Assembly (NCBI RefSeq): GCF_040183065.1
Contig: NC_091119.1
Coordinates: forward strand, 196,826,043 to 196,890,042
DNA from: Periplaneta americana
Taxonomy: Eukaryota > Arthropoda > Insecta > Blattodea > Blattidae
DNA length: 64,000 nt
Direction: 5' to 3'
Part shown: piece by piece, positions 20,230-30,687 of the stretch
How the letters are laid out: every line of letters starts with the position of its first letter
Numbering within the stretch: position 1 is the stretch's first letter
The notes under the pieces: generated by a model
What the model was told of the DNA's origin: nothing
Seen by the model: only the letters and a program-made list of their open reading frames with translations
Database searches by the model: none
Position numbers and translations under genes: made by a program

Positions 20230-20481
20230 TTTGTGACTTTCAGTGGCAGGTTTGATGTAATATTCTCATACAGCAGACCGCATACTCTTCACTGTTTGGC
20301 CAAACACCTGCATAGAATTGGAATATATCAGTCCCCTAACTGCCCATTGTGCAACTCAAACCAAGAAATGGATTCGGAATACCTCAAAATCTGTGCTTCA
20401 GTGGCTGACCATGATAATATCTTTGAAAAATATTGGAGTGCAAGAGGTCAAATGACTTCATTGTCAAACGTCTGGCATTAG
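20230..20481 (+). pseudogene. LINE protein C-terminal zinc-knuckle region
   Basis: The frame reads HTLHCLAKHLHRIGIYQSPN, CPLCNSNQEMDSEYLKICAS, then FEKYWSARGQM. A CPxC...H/Y...C knuckle preceded by LxxHLHRxGI is found downstream of RNase H in I/R1/Jockey-type LINE proteins. In this copy the H of the usual EHLKxC is Y (EYLKIC). The upstream part of the open frame (from 20029) has no recognisable RT motif. It is most likely a 5'-truncated LINE remnant. Confidence 0.55.
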
Positions 20482-20592
20482 AAAACAACAACAACAACAG
20501 CATACCCTTCAGTTTTATGTTACCGTTATACCGGTACGGTGCTTTCTTCCAGACATTTATCTGTCATTTTTTTAAAGTAAACTCACATTTGC

Positions 20593-20886
20593 AGCTGGGT
20601 AGCTCAGTTGGTAGAGCAGCTGGCTATGGACTGGAAGGTCCGGGGTTCGATCCCAGGTGGTGACAGGATTTTTTCTCGTTGCCAAACTTTCAGAACAGCC
20701 CCGAGGTTCACTCAGCCTCCTATAAAATTGAGTACCGGGTCTTTCTCGGGGGTAAAAGGCGGTCAGAGATTGATGCTGACCACACCACCTCATTCTAGTG
20801 CTGAGGTCATGGAAAGCATGGGGCTCTACCTCCATGCCCCCCAAGTGCCTTCATGGCATGTTATGGGGATACCTTTACCTTTTAAA
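20593..20886 (+). mobile_element. tRNA-derived SINE, family S1, full length
   Basis: A tRNA-like head (GGGTAGCTCAGTTGGTAGAG A box; GGGTTCGATCC B box) is followed by GATTTTTTCTCGTTGCC and a body ending GGGGATACCTTTACCTTTT. A short TCACATT(T/C)G match flanks both ends. A headless copy in reverse lies at 39439-39643. Confidence 0.85.
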
Positions 20887-21003
20887 ATCACATTCGGGTG
20901 AAACAAAATTAAAGTCTTATAACATCTTTTATCAAGCCACTTTAATTCTATGTAGGCAAAATGGTACAATTTATGTAGTGTTATGGATACTATATACCAG
21001 ATC

Positions 21004-21266
21004 GTCCACACTTGTGGAGTAATAGTGCGTCTGGCCGTGAAACCAGATGGCCCGGGTTCGAATCCCGGTCGGGGTAAGTTACCTGGTTGAGGTTTTTTCC
21101 GGGGTTTTCCCTCAACCCAAAACGAGAAAATGCTGGGTAACTTTCGGTGCTGGACCCCGGACTCATTTCACCGGCATTATCACCTTCATTTCATTCAGAT
21201 GCTAAATGACCTAGATGTTGATACAGCGTCGTAAAATAACCCAATAAAATAAAAAATAAAAATAAA
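21004..21266 (+). mobile_element. tRNA-derived SINE, family S2, full length
   Basis: Head CCCGGGTTCGAATCCCGG (B box), body TTACCTGGTTGAGGTTTTTT... and 3' end GATACAGCGTCGTAAAATAA followed by (AATAAA)-rich tail. Flanking ATATA(C/G)CAGATC at about 20992-21003 and 21267-21278 is a probable 12-bp duplication with one mismatch. Confidence 0.85.
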
Positions 21267-21372
21267 ATATAGCAGATCTAAAAAAATTACCTAGGTGTTT
21301 TTTTAATACTAAGACAAAGCATGTACGTCACAAAGTCATATATTCGAGTAAATATAGTGTTATAATGAATAA

Positions 21373-21545
21373 TGGGCTGATTACCTGGTTGGGTTTTTCC
21401 GAGGTTTTCCCTAACCATAAGGCAAATGTCAAGTAATCTATGGCGAATCTTCGGTCTCATCTCGCTATCACAAATTTCATCAACGCTAAATAATCTCGTA
21501 GTTGATACAGCATCGTTAAAATTTAATAACCAAGTAAAAAAAAAA
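21373..21545 (+). mobile_element. SINE family S2, diverged and headless
   Basis: TTACCTGGTTGGGTTTTTCC, then GCTAAATAATCTCGTAGTTG and GATACAGCATCGTTAAAATT, an older copy of the S2 body. Confidence 0.75.
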
Positions 21546-22820
21546 ATTGTAAAATTCTAAACTGATGCAATTGTAGAGCAATAATATTGCAACAGTGCAG
21601 GAAATTGTGATACAGTGTTTTTCTACATTGTTTCAAAGTGCATACCAGTACTGAACTTATGTCCATTAATCATTAAAATGATTGTAGTGATTATCATTAT
21701 TATTTTCTTTAAACATAAAAAACGTGGTGTGGCAACATGGCTGACTAATCGACTGTTAGCTTCACATCCATAATCCTCAATAGAGGTAAACGATCATCCA
21801 CCCAGAATGGCGGAAACGTGTGGTTAGCATGATAATCCTCCCCAGCCATCATAGTTGGTTTATGAAATCAGATTCTGTTACTAGATGTAGCTCCCCAAAT
21901 TCGCCACAATGCTCGGGTAAACATGAATCTCAAAAACTGGTCGAAATTTTATGAGAATTCTTTCCCTAATGAAGACTCGAACTAGTGCACATACCATAGC
22001 CTATTACTAGTACAAGGCATGAGGTTTTAGAGCACCATGTTACATTGCAGAACTTTATAAATTGCTATTTTCTTTAATTATGCAAGCATTCATTGTCCTT
22101 GTTAATACAAAACATTACTGTAGAAAAATAACGTATTTTGAGAATTATGAGTCAAATAACTGTATGAGAATATGAAGAAGCCAGAGCTAAAGTCAAAACA
22201 CAATCTACATTTTACAAATGAGCAAACATATATGAACATTTATGCTGAAAACAGACACAAGAGACAAAATATACTAAGAAATAAGTATGAATAATTGTAA
22301 ATGATACTCAATTACAAGAATAGTAACAATAGGCCACGACATACTGTAATCATGCACTGCAGACACTGTGAACACTATACACTTAAATAGTGTAAAAGTA
22401 CACTACACATACTTAAAAATTAAAATTGTATTTGAAGTATTTTGTCTGCACTACAATTTGGACTGCCTTACATCAATAAAATTTTATGAGATGCCATTTT
22501 TTTTTTTTTAGAAAATCATCATTTTGTATTATATTGGGAACAATCTTCTCCTTTTCGCTGCAATTCATTGCCCTGGATAAACCATTTTATTCTTTCACTG
22601 ATATCAGAAGATTCGTCTCTGGAGATAAGACAATAGACTATTTGCTTTCATATAAAACAGATGTAAATCCACCAACGAATCACTTAGTCCCCAGGAGAAA
22701 CTATCTAACATGTTAAATTAGCATTATATAAATTAATTATACGCAGAAATTTTTTAAATACTTCTGTATACATTTTGAACAGACTTCTTACATAAATCTT
22801 GAGCTCACAGTTTCAGTATT
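21546..22820. other. no recognised gene
   Basis: Non-coding. The frame at 22486-22716 follows a T-tract and AG but shows no known domain, so I do not call it. Confidence 0.45.
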
Positions 22821-23019
22821 CTTTATGGCCCTTTCACACTAGAAGATCAACCACACAGGCATTATTGCTTATCCTCCTGAGTCCTGATACATTTGTTGTT
22901 TTATTTTTAAAGTTCAGTATAATTCTACATTTTGAATCTTGCATACACTGCTTTTAACACTTGAATATAAGTAATTGATTAACTAGCGGACTTACTCGTG
23001 TTAATTATGTAAGTCTGTG

Positions 23020-23828
23020 CAACCACCACCATCACACACAAACACAACACATCTAACCACCCCATACAACACAAACATGCTGCATTCAGGACAATGGTAC
23101 ACAGATTACTCAACATACCCATGAGTCAACAACACTACAATGAAGAAGTGATCACAATCAAATACATAGCACAAGAAAACGGTTACAATCCAAACATAAT
23201 AGACAACATCATAAGGAAGACAAAACAAAAACTTAACAAACACATGAATACACAAAACACAACACAAACACAAGAACACAAGAAATACATCACACTAACA
23301 TATGAAAACAAAAGCACACATAAGATCCCATCTTCATTCAGAAAGCAAAAATACAACATAGCATACAGAACAGAAAACACACTACAAAGACATCTCAACA
23401 CACAAAAAACACAAACAAATAAATACAACCACACAGGTGTATACAAACTCACATGTAATAGTTGCGACAAGTTCTACATTGGGCAGACAGGCAGATCATT
23501 CCAAACACGCTACAAAGAACACATTAAAGCAATAACCAGAGGACACAATACATCTACATATGCCGATCACATAACCAATGCTAACCATACATACAATAAC
23601 ATAAATGCGGATATGGAAATCCTACACATACAACCCAAGAACCAAAAACTCAACACACTAGAACAATATGAAATATACAGACACACTAAAACACACCCCG
23701 ATCAAATTCTCAACACACAGATCAATTTCAGTACACACACACTATTTGACTCCACTTTTCAACACCTTTCAACAATCAAACGCACCCACATAACAGGCAG
23801 AGAAATTCGAGATGACGCCGAGATCTAA
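23020..23828 (+). CDS. Penelope-like RT-linker and GIY-YIG endonuclease, partial
   Basis: From the ATG at 23094 there are 244 uninterrupted codons, and the frame is open upstream to about 23020 (NHPIQHKHAAFRTMVHRLLN). The early part is the region after reverse transcriptase. The endonuclease core is GVYKLTC (residues 115-121), CxxC (121-124), FYIGQTGRSFQTRYKEH (127-143, with the catalytic-type Arg) and later EQYEIYRH. This is the arrangement of Penelope GIY-YIG enzymes with a Cys/His pair set. In a complete element it would nick target DNA for cDNA priming. Without the RT domain it is at most an orphan nuclease fragment. Confidence 0.85.
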
Positions 23829-23870
23829 TAGGCTGTGATGGTGTGATGAAGCACCGAAACAGCTGTAATC
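23828..23870 (+). ncRNA. degenerate hammerhead-like motif, Penelope copy C
   Basis: CTGTGATGGTGT, GATGAA loop, GCACC, GAAAC (23856-23860). Compared with copy A one base of the CUGANGA core is lost, so the core is broken while stem II is kept. Confidence 0.35.
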
Positions 23871-24887
23871 CGCACAGACTTACATAATTAACACGAGTAA
23901 GTCCGCTAGTTAATCAATTACTTATAAAATAAATGTTTCAGCAGTTGCAAATCTTTCAGGTACAGATCCCTGTGTAGCTGACTTCTTTCAGGTTATTAAG
24001 TAAAAAATAATTAATTCAATAAATGTGCCTGTTTTTGAAAAAGTAGCTTCTCAAATCTGAAATCTATATTCCATCGATGCACACAGTGATATCATTTTCA
24101 ATTTCAGTGCGATTTCTCGCTTTTGTTTTGATGGAAATCATAGACTAGAAACATATTTTGCATAAATACGAGTTTCAAAATACTATACAAAATTTAAGAG
24201 CTTCTTTTGCAAGCTCAGGATATTTTTTTATTCTTATTCTTTTGGTTCAAAACTGGTCAACGCTCTGCGGGGGGGGAAGTATAATTTCAAATACCAGCAG
24301 TTGATACATATTTCAAAGAGTAATTCCGTAATATTCTTTGGAATTTCTGTTGGTTGAATGCAATTGTCTAAAAATGGATGCAGTAACCATTTGTGACTGT
24401 CGTAATTGTTTTCAGTTTCTTCCGGAAAATACTCTAAAAGTCCTAATTTAAAATTGTGCCGAAAAAACAAACTCAGTATCTGTCATATCATGTGATACAT
24501 AGCTAAATTTTTAATGAGTTTCTTCATTGCACTGGAATGAATAAAATTTCTTTTTGTGATGTCATCCAGAAATTAAGTTACCTTATAAATCCGCGATTTT
24601 ATCTCTGGATATTATTATGTTAACATCTTAACCTTACAAAGACTATTCAAAGTATTCAAATGTTCGAAAAATATACAGCAAGGAAGACAGTTCTAAGAAG
24701 TCAAAGGTAATATTATTGGAAAATAGGTTTGCGTATTCTAATTTCTCGTCTTGCAAGTACCTGTACATTAGAAGTTGCATGGTATCCACTGGTTTTAAGT
24801 AAAATTATCGTTATTTTCGTTTTTACAGAGTTTTGTATTTTTCGAATGGGGTTACGGTAGTGGGGAGGGATAGGTGTTAGCAAATGT

Positions 24888-25945
24888 ATTAGTACAGTAC
24901 GATTATTTAGTCCTGACAGTCGTCAGCAATGTGCGCCTGGGTCAGGCGAGTCCATTTAGTTACGTTACTCCAAGAAGTATTTGGGCTAGTCGCTTGCCTT
25001 CAGAGCGATCGGATGTCATGCATGCGGTATAGCGGTATGTTTCTAGTACAGTTAAGCCAGTGAATAGGGATTATAAAGAATGGACACTAAGCGAATTTTC
25101 CTGTGTTTTGTTTCTCTGTGCGCCAGCGGCTAGTTCTACTTTCAAGCGCTAGAGATAGTGTAATCGAGCTTATGCTAAGATAATTAATTGAGAATAGAGT
25201 TACGGCACAGGATCCAAACATTGCCTACCTTATTGCATAATCCAGTACCGGTAACGCTTTGCTTCAAATAAATTCAAGTTAACAGCTTTTCCTTATTTCT
25301 CAGTGACAAACCAGTTGTAATAATAATATTTTATATTTCAGATATAATACATTATATTATAAAATAATATAACACATTATAAAATTAAGTATCGAATTCG
25401 TTTAATATTTGTATAATAATATAATATAGGTATATGGTTTTACTTCTCGTAAGAGTTTTGTTTTTCCATTTTCAGCGCTATCAAATCATTACATATTTTA
25501 ATTGTTGTTGGGGTCAACGTCTCAACTCTCATTATAAAGGAACTCTATAGAGTCTAGACATTGCAGTTAATGAAGGGTTTATTATTTTATGGATCCAATT
25601 TATTTTATTTGAGTACATAATGTACCTAGATGTATTAATTGTATGTGTTATATTTCCGCTGTGTCGACTGCTAGCTGGTGTGATGTCAGCGCCAACTCTA
25701 GGGAGAAAGCAGAATCTCACGCTCTAGCTGGCTTGAAGGTCATTGAAATCAGTCCAGCTACATCAAAGGTACCGACGCGAAGTGTCCATTCTTTATAATC
25801 CCTATTCGCTGGTTAAGCTGTACTGCATTCCTTTACTGACCGCTCGCCCTTATCTTTACTCCGGAGCTCTCCCCACTACTCTTATTACTTCCCCTCTTTT
25901 GCGTCGTCGAACTGTCAGGACTAAATAATCGGTCTGTACAAGATG
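24888..25945. mobile_element. foldback-type element with long imperfect inverted arms
   Basis: Outer arms share GATTATTTAGTCCTGACAG (about 24900-24920 and, reversed, 25910-25930). Inner arms share GAATAGGGATTATAAAGAAT (about 25065-25092 and 25780-25805, reversed). The interior has no coding frame. Confidence 0.6.
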
Positions 25946-26089
25946 CCGATCTCTCGTTGTTCTGCGAAAATAAAAAAGATATTTTAAAATACAATCCAAT
26001 ATAGCTTATAAATATGTTCACGACGTCATCAGTGACGTTACGCTACCCATTGAATCTATGAAATTACTTAGAATTCTTTTGGCCTTCAC

Positions 26090-26116
26090 CTTATTTATTG
26101 GGCATGAACCGCCACT
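26090..26116 (-). repeat. hAT-like terminal end without partner
   Basis: Read on the minus strand this is CAGTGGCGGTTCATGCCC, similar to the left end of the 9780 element (CAGTGGCGGCTCGTG). I found no matching second end. Confidence 0.35.
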
Positions 26117-26192
26117 GCTCAAGTGAAAACTCTCTTTTAAAATAACCATCCAAGATCAATTAGTGTGATTCCCTAGTATGAAAGGGCCCTTA

Positions 26193-28700
26193 AACGTATT
26201 GAATGTGCAGCTAGTAAAGATTCTTAGGATAATATTCAATGTCGTTTCAGAATTTGTTAATTTCTTGTGCAATTATTACTAGTTCATAACATTGCTTTAG
26301 ACCTTACCTGTTCAGTTGATTCTTAAAAGGCAGCTCCAGCTTTAATCTTTTTGTTTAATAGCAGCTGTATGTTTTCAGCAATAGAAATCATCAGCCTAGC
26401 CTAAACTTCCTTACGCATCAACATAGTCAGAAAAGAATCATTGTGATTTTGTTCTGATCCGAATGAATGTATGGTACCTATGTCATGAATTTATATTGTA
26501 AATACTGTATTAACCATTTACTGTTTCAGTTTGTATGAGAGTGGACGAGTGAGTGAGTGTAGTTGTGAACAGAATGGTGATTTTCTCGAAATAGCTCCTA
26601 CAAATTTAATTTTTTGTTTTAATAATTTCCAAACTAAAGCCCAAAAAAACTATAATGTTCTTAAGTAACTTTGTTTTGGCCTATGTAAGATATTGGCTAG
26701 AATATTTGGTACATGGTTATCGTAAAAGTAATTCATATTGAAGCGGTTGTGGTATAATTTGTTGTATCATATCCTTTGCTTTTTGTTAGTACTTACATTC
26801 CAACGAGAGTGTTTGATAATACAAAAGAGATTCTACGAGTTTTCTAGCTTGCAAAAGATTTGCAATGATACAGCCCTAGAATTATAGTCCGTGAGCATCC
26901 TAAGAGTCTTCGATTATTGTTATTTACCATGCTTTTATCAGAGCTGTATGATAATATCTTAAGAAACTAACTAGCATGCAGTTTGATGAAGATCAATCTG
27001 TGAGTACATCCTAAAACTTCAAATCTATTCCTGTCTCTTTATTACCTACATATGGTGCTGCTTTTATTTATTGTTACCGGTACAAACATTTTCTGTATAA
27101 CAGAAAATATTTACATAATTTGACTGCCACGTCATTAATAATAATAATTTCTGTATGTTTACAAAAGGAAAAATTGAAAGTACGGAATTGTGTTTATTAA
27201 GAATATTAGTTCTTTCTAATATAAAAATATTATTAGTTCCATTCAGCACGGAATTTATTTTAAATGCACATTTATTGTAATTCTTAGTAGATTATTAATT
27301 TGCCATGCCCTGTTTCATGAAATTACAAGTGACAAGTTAACAAGTACGCATCCCTGTATCTACAAGTTGACAGATTTCCCCCAAAAAGGCTTCTTATTCT
27401 TTACTTGTGGAAATGCAAATAAGGTTACAATGATTTTTTTTTTTTACAAATAATGTTTTTCCGTTGACAATAAAACCGTTGATGAGAACTTGAAAAGACT
27501 TAATTTATTCACTGCATTGATGTTGACTCACATTGCTCAACCAATGAGAAGAAAGACACATAAAGCTGCAATATGGCCAGTGTAGTCTCAGTTTGTTGAT
27601 TGGATGTTGAAATATTCGTTCAATATCATTCAATGCCTGCATCTTTTTAATTAAATCTGAATCTTATTGTAGGTATTCATCAATAAATTTGAAATATGAT
27701 ACCAGTACCATACTGTTATACATTATGAGAACATTAAAATACTCATTTTCAATGTATCTGTTAGGTCTACAGAAAATTCAATAAATGCAATTGCAATTCA
27801 TAATCCCTAAACTACTAATGTACCATATCAGGAAACTGAAAGGAATGATTAAATATTTTTTCACAAATGTTGCCTAAACTTGTTAACTTGTACTTCTCTA
27901 TCAACTTGAAAATCTTGACCTGTAATGTGTCATTTTCTTACAAGATTACAGTTGTTGTTTTGTGAACCAAATTTAAGTTAATTTCTACAACTTGTTGAAA
28001 TACCTTACATATAATCAGTTACTTGTACTTTCGTAAAACAGGATATAATGTTAAACTAAAGATCTAGAAGCTTCTTGATATCACAATTGTCATTTTCTGT
28101 TAGAGAAACTAGAAAAATCATGAACTCTTTTAATGTACTTAAGTTTCCTGGGAAATATATCGAGCCTTCCAGCAAAATTGTGAAGTTACCTTATTAACCT
28201 AGACTAAAAAGATTAAGTTATGAAGTGCAAAATTATTGAAGTACATCTAATCTGAGTTAACAGTGCTGCTGTTTGCGAGGTTAATTCCGTATATAGTTTT
28301 TGATTTGAGGAATTTTTTTCAAAATAATCCTGTGTGGTAAGCTATTGTAACCACGCAGTTTTTGATGATTTATGGCAAATTAACAAAATTATTGTTTACC
28401 GGTATTATCAAATTTTATAAAACTATTACTTTTTAATATAAGATGATTTTAAATGTAGGCCCTAAGTACCGGTAGGCCTACAATTCATAAATTCTCTTTA
28501 AATACTATAACAGGACTTTTTTTTTTTTTTTTTTTTTCCTTTTGTGGCCTCCATTGCTAGCACATCGAAGAGAGTGTAAAACAGATACTATAGAATAGCT
28601 ATTATGATTATGTACTGGTATTTGATAGTTTAGAGACTATTTAATGAATTCATTTAGTTTACATATGAAGATAAGAAGGCTAATGAAAGATATCAAACAA
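26193..28700. other. no recognised feature
   Basis: About 2.5 kb of AT-rich sequence with no coding motif, SINE or inverted-repeat element that I could identify. Confidence 0.5.
28517..28537. repeat. poly-T tract
   Basis: Twenty-one consecutive T. Confidence 0.95.
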
Positions 28701-28875
28701 ATTATTCGATACTAGTCCAATTTAGTCCATGATGTGTGGGCCTTCAGACTCATTAACTATTGAGCTGTTGTGCACCTTTTTCCATTGGCCAAAAATCTGT
28801 CTGAACTATACTAATTGTAGGTACTACATAGAGAATATATGCAAAAGAATAGACATGCGAAAGCTAGACTTTTCC

Positions 28876-29073
28876 ACAGTCTACTATATACAGTCACGAA
28901 GCTTGAGTTTTGAGGGTGCTACAAAACAATAGACTGTGACGGTACTATTTTGCATTGCCTGTAATGAGGTGATATTAGCGATCCTAGTGGTGAGCAACTA
29001 TCTAATGTTTGCATATTTACTACCGGTACGTATTGAGCTTCGGGACTGTATATAGTAGACTGTGACTCTTCTT
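28876..29073 (+). repeat. MITE family M1, copy 1
   Basis: About 198 bp with ends CACAGTCTACTATATACAGT and its inverse. The interior includes GATATTAGCGATCCTAGTGG. Confidence 0.8.
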
Positions 29074-29147
29074 TGATTAGTGCTGTATTAAATTACTCTG
29101 TCGATTTTAGTTATGACTGTTTATTTCAATACCGGTACATCATAGTA

Positions 29148-29337
29148 ATATCACAGTCTAGTATATACAGTCACGAAGCTCAATACGTAGTAAATATGCA
29201 TCCATAGATAGTTGCTAACCACTAGGATCGCTAATATCGCCTCATTACAGACAATGCGAAATAGTGCCAGCACAGTCTATTGTTCCTAGCACCCTCACAA
29301 CTCAAGCTTCGTGACTGTGTATGCTAGACTGTGGTTA
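29148..29337 (-). repeat. MITE family M1, copy 2, opposite orientation
   Basis: The reverse complement of the 28876 copy (CCACTAGGATCGCTAATATC inside), 75 bp away. The two together make a large palindrome. Confidence 0.8.
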
Positions 29338-29539
29338 TATGTTATGAGTAGGCCTATGTTAAATGTATACTGTATGCTCAGATAATTTTGTTTCAAAATA
29401 TATTATCTTCTTATCTTTATTATTAATCTCATATTAAGAAAAGTATTTACATAAAGATCCAAAATTCTAATGATATGTTTGATATGATGAAAAAATATTA
29501 GGTCATAAAAAGAAAAAAAAAAAACATGCCTAGATTGGT

Positions 29540-29690
29540 TTAGGTCGAACTAATTAGGTTAGGTTGGTCAGATCAGACGATATTGTTAGGTTAGGTCTAT
29601 AATGATTTGGTGAGGCTAGGTAGTCATGTTAGGTCTATAATAATTAGGTTGGGTTAGATTAGGTATAGGTTGGATTAGATTGGACTTGGT
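29540..29690 (+). repeat. degenerate GTTAGGTT-rich tract
   Basis: TTAGGTTAGGTTGG, GTTAGGTTAGGTC, TAGGTTGGGTTAG and similar units recur irregularly. It resembles the insect telomere unit TTAGG but is not a regular array. Confidence 0.6.
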
Positions 29691-29731
29691 TGGTAGGGCC
29701 TACTCTAGAAGAGCGTCAGACTGAGAATAAG

Positions 29732-29879
29732 TTAAAACTTTCTTAGTTGAAACATTAAAAGTGTTATAATTTTAAAGAGGTTATGTACCTTATGACATGG
29801 AATCCGTCTGTCATATGGTAGGTCTACATAACTTCTTTAAAATTATAACACTTTCAATGTTTCAACTAGAAAGTTTTAA
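29732..29879. repeat. hairpin MITE with about 55-bp arms
   Basis: TAAAACTTTCTTAGTTGAAA...TTTAAAGAGGTTATGTA is mirrored by TACATAACTTCTTTAAA...TTTCAACTAGAAAGTTTTA. Confidence 0.75.
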
Positions 29880-29889
29880 GTTTTAAACC

Positions 29890-30679
29890 ATGTGTTAACG
29901 TGAACAAGAAACAATGAGAATAAGTGATACAGATATTATAAAGAAATAGGTAAAAATGTGGGCATACAGTAATATTATTAGCCATAAACATTCTTATTAC
30001 CGTATTTATTGTCTTACCATGTTTTAAATTTGAAATTTCATTAATATTCTGTTACAGTTTCTAGCCTCTTTTGTTATAAAATTAATACCGCACTACAACA
30101 GTTTAAAATTCCTGGCATAATCTATGTAGTGGACATAACTTATATTTTATGTCTATTACGATAAAGTTCTGAGATTTGAAGTTTCGCGTATAGACTGTTT
30201 TCTAATTACGAGTGGAAAGAAGTTACTTAGAAATGTGAAATCTTACATCTGTCAAAGAATAAAGAAACATTTTTGCTGGAAGGCTTAATTGCACTGAGTA
30301 AGACAAATACAATCAAAATATAACGCAAAGAAATTGTACCCAAATATAAAACCTTAATTATGATGAATGGCAATCATTTTTACCACATCTTGCTAAACTT
30401 GCTACTCTGGTCTTCATCACCCAGATCATTATGTCTAAATACATATAACACTATCTCGTATATCTTCGTCATCCAGGGCAAATTAAGAAATGATGTCTTC
30501 TAATGTCTCAAAGCAAGAATAAGTCAATGTAATTTTAACCAATTATATTTGTGAATCTTATACTTTTTACCACATGCGTCTACAGATCAATTTCAGGGTA
30601 AATAACAACAGTTGTATTTTTGAATAGGTGGAATATTGCACCTCATTTCATGCCACATACCATCGTGCATTCCCACCTT
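29890..30679. other. no recognised feature
   Basis: AT-rich sequence between the hairpin MITE and the hAT-like element, without motif. Confidence 0.5.
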
Positions 30680-30687
30680 CTCTAGAG

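Larger units (their letters stand above)
22930..23926 (+). mobile_element. Penelope-like element, copy C
   Basis: A 55-bp inverted repeat (22966-23020 against 23872-23926) surrounds the C-terminal ORF. The sequence left of the repeat, TTTTGAATCTTGCATACACT, matches copy A's flank. The reverse transcriptase is missing, so the left inverted arm is attached to a truncated body, the same arrangement as copy A. Confidence 0.85.
22826..26189. mobile_element. composite nest bounded by PIF/Harbinger-like ends
   Basis: Left end (T)GGCCCTTTCACACTAG and right end, read inward, (G)GGCCCTTTCATACTAG, are flanked by TTA at 22823-22825 and TTA at 26190-26192. Within lie Penelope copy C and an inverted-repeat element (24888-25945). 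No PIF transposase was recognised. Arm homology beyond about 20 bp is weak. Confidence 0.4.

Noticed and set aside
20601-20672. tRNA gene
   Set aside because: Good internal promoter boxes, but the anticodon stem does not pair properly and it runs directly into a SINE body.
20572-20901. three overlapping frames of 76-97 codons
   Set aside because: They are different readings of SINE S1, which has long open frames by chance on both strands.
22486-22716. coding exon after a polypyrimidine tract
   Set aside because: The acceptor-like context is fair, but the peptide has no recognisable domain and no phase-compatible neighbour was found.
23183-23470. 95-codon cysteine-rich membrane-like frame on the minus strand
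   Set aside because: It is the antisense shadow of the Penelope coding sequence; the AC-rich sense strand gives Cys/Val/Phe-rich antisense readings. The same applies to 944-1189 and 14224-14445.
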